Below are positions 6,482-7,762 of a stretch of 7,762 bases of DNA, one piece after another. The position numbers and the translations under genes were made by a program. How positions within the stretch are numbered: position 1 is the stretch's first letter; each line of letters starts with the position of its first letter. The DNA is from GCA-2724215 sp015660315. GTDB taxonomy: Bacteria > Latescibacterota > UBA2968 > UBA8231. The DNA is taken from NCBI GenBank assembly GCA_029941315.1, contig JAPYQE010000292.1, forward strand, positions 1 to 7,762. The letters run 5' to 3'. The notes below the pieces were generated by a model that was not told the DNA's origin, made no database searches, and saw only the letters and a program-made list of their open reading frames with translations.

Positions 6482-7762
6482 ATGAGGAACAGGGTTGAAT
6501 TATGGGCTTTTCCTTTTGCCTTGGTAAGTGCAACAATTGCTGCTGCTGATATTTCTTTTTGGCAGATTGGTGGAACTGGGGTCAATTGGGCAGGTAGTGA
6601 TTCGGCGCAGGTAATGATTGATTTCACCCGTGGGACGAATTCGATTCAACCGGTGCAGGTGACTTCGGATACAACCGTTTTCACCTTCCTAGAAAACTGG
6701 TCGCCAAAAAAGAATCCCGATGAGTTGGGTTTTGTCGATGGGGAGCGTCCCCGGGCTTGGAAGGGCGGTAGTGGCAGCTCTAGGACCACGGATAATGCAC
6801 TTAACCTTATCGACGGCAATGGTAAAACCTACAACCCGGTGACGAGCAATAGCATCGGCGGCGAGTATTACACCATAGACCTCGGCGTGCCAGTGCCTCT
6901 CTTTCGCTTCGCTATGAGTTCGCCAGACGAGGGCTTTTATCGCTCTGACGGTACTCCGCTCGAGGAAGACGCTATTCCCGCTTTCGAAGTTTCGATGGCT
7001 CCGGACACAAATAATGATGTGATTAGTACCTCTGAACCCATCGGTGAAATCATCACCGAGGCTCGCGAAAATGTAAACCCCAAGATCACCGCAGAATTCC
7101 CGCTGCAATATGTGCGCTATGTGCGCTATAAACGCAAAAATTCCATTCTTGATGCGTCGACAAACGAGTCAGTAGGTTCTTCGGGTACTGCTCGTAAAGG
7201 GACCGTAGCGGAGTTTTTTCTTTGGGGGGAGGGGATGCCCAAACGGGCGACCTATAAAACGAATATTTTCGACCTGGGTTCGGTGGTGAATTTTGGCCGG
7301 CTATTTTGGAAGATCACCCCGATGCGGCTGGTCAATGGAGTCGCTGAAGAGGCACCGGACGCCAATGTATGGATTGAAGTTGAAGCTCGAACCGGTGTCG
7401 ATGAATTGCCCGACGTTTATTACGAGTTCACGGATATGGGCACCAGGGTAATCGTTGATCAAGGGCGTTATCAAAAGAAACTTAAAAACCAGAGTTCGGC
7501 GATCAATAATGCCGATGGTTTGGGTGGCACGCTAACATTGACGACCCGCCCCAAGCCCGGTATCCGCGCGGGTGTTGAATACGATCAGGACAATTGGACC
7601 TTCTGGTCTTTCCCGATTACGGCGTCGGATAAAACCCTCAATCTCAATCGCGGTTCGCATTTGCAGCTTAAAATAGTGCTGCACAGCGAGCATTTTGATG
7701 AGTTCGTGCGATTGGATTCGCTATGGATAGAGACTTCGCCGATCTTGGCAAGTCGCATTCTC
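6482..7762 (+). CDS. Secreted protein with discoidin (F5/8 type C)-like modules, 3' partial
   Basis: ATG 6482 opens a frame of 427 codons with no stop before the window ends. The ribosome site AAGGAG (6469-6474), seven bases upstream, fixes the start. Residues 1-22 are a signal peptide (MRNR, then WAFPFALVSATIAAA) with likely cleavage before D23. The visible part has no cysteine. Two similar beta-rich modules can be traced. The first, about 127-251, has YYTIDLG, then PAFEVSMAPD, then VRYVRYKRK and VAEFFLWGEG, the order of strands typical of discoidin/F5/8C-like domains. The second, about 257-420, begins NIFDLGSVVNFGRLFW and ends HLQLKIVLHSEHF, then RLDSLWIETSP. Such modules usually bind carbohydrate or other surface ligands. 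The assignment rests on motif pattern, not a family search, so the fold is probable and the ligand unknown. It is separated from the upstream operon by 110 bases and may have its own promoter. Confidence 0.88.
   Translation, partial: MRNRVELWAFPFALVSATIAAADISFWQIGGTGVNWAGSDSAQVMIDFTRGTNSIQPVQVTSDTTVFTFLENWSPKKNPDELGFVDGERPRAWKGGSGSSRTTDNALNLIDGNGKTYNPVTSNSIGGEYYTIDLGVPVPLFRFAMSSPDEGFYRSDGTPLEEDAIPAFEVSMAPDTNNDVISTSEPIGEIITEARENVNPKITAEFPLQYVRYVRYKRKNSILDASTNESVGSSGTARKGTVAEFFLWGEGMPKRATYKTNIFDLGSVVNFGRLFWKITPMRLVNGVAEEAPDANVWIEVEARTGVDELPDVYYEFTDMGTRVIVDQGRYQKKLKNQSSAINNADGLGGTLTLTTRPKPGIRAGVEYDQDNWTFWSFPITASDKTLNLNRGSHLQLKIVLHSEHFDEFVRLDSLWIETSPILASRIL
7109..7126 (+). repeat. Tandem 9-base repeat inside the discoidin-like gene
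   Basis: TATGTGCGC occurs twice in a row, in frame, coding for YVRYVR, and is followed by a third partial unit (TATAAACGC, YKR). It falls in the strand where discoidin-like domains commonly have a conserved arginine-bearing segment. It may be a small duplication or a coincidence of codon choice. Confidence 0.6.

Noticed and set aside
6689..7108. Antisense open frame of 139 codons
   Set aside because: It lies wholly within the discoidin-like gene, which has a strong ribosome site and signal peptide. The antisense frame shows no recognisable domain or good start context.

Overview
The window is a bacterial stretch coding entirely on the + strand. It carries four tightly packed genes (positions 1 to 6371), a 110-base non-coding gap, and a fifth gene that runs off the right edge. 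Two of the proteins have clear lipoprotein signal peptides and two others have ordinary signal peptides, so the products appear to be made for the periplasm, the outer membrane or the outside of the cell. This points to a diderm (Gram-negative-type) bacterium. CRTAC1-like propellers beside TPR proteins are common in Acidobacteria, Planctomycetes, Verrucomicrobia and uncultured phyla such as Latescibacterota or Poribacteria. The sequence alone does not decide between these, and no rRNA, tRNA or marker gene is present.

Region 1 (1-3196): two consecutive CRTAC1-family proteins. Each has seven FG-GAP/VCBS-type calcium-loop motifs (DxDxDGxxD) followed by a C-terminal ASPIC/UnbV domain. The first is cut by the left edge and lacks roughly its first 50 residues; the second is complete with a signal peptide. 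They align motif for motif and look like a tandem duplication. Region 2 (3193-4611): a lipoprotein made almost entirely of TPR repeats in two blocks. Region 3 (4608-6371): a lipoprotein foldase of the SurA/PrsA/PpiC type with two parvulin-like domains, the second apparently stripped of both conserved histidines. These four genes are joined by 4-base stop/start overlaps (GTGA, GTGA, ATGA) and are almost certainly one translationally coupled operon.

Region 4 (6372-6481): an AT-rich gap with an exact TATAAT, three TAGCA repeats spaced 28 and 27 bases apart, and a strong AAGGAG ribosome site. No convincing terminator is visible. Region 5 (6482 to the edge): a secreted protein with no cysteines whose visible 427 residues look like two discoidin (F5/8 type C)-like beta-sandwich modules. 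Its frame is open to the last base.

Inferred joint role: an export and folding module in which a TPR lipoprotein scaffold and a parvulin lipoprotein serve the calcium-loaded beta-propeller proteins, and possibly the discoidin-like protein, outside the cytoplasm. The families are recognised from sequence motifs; the joint function is a hypothesis.
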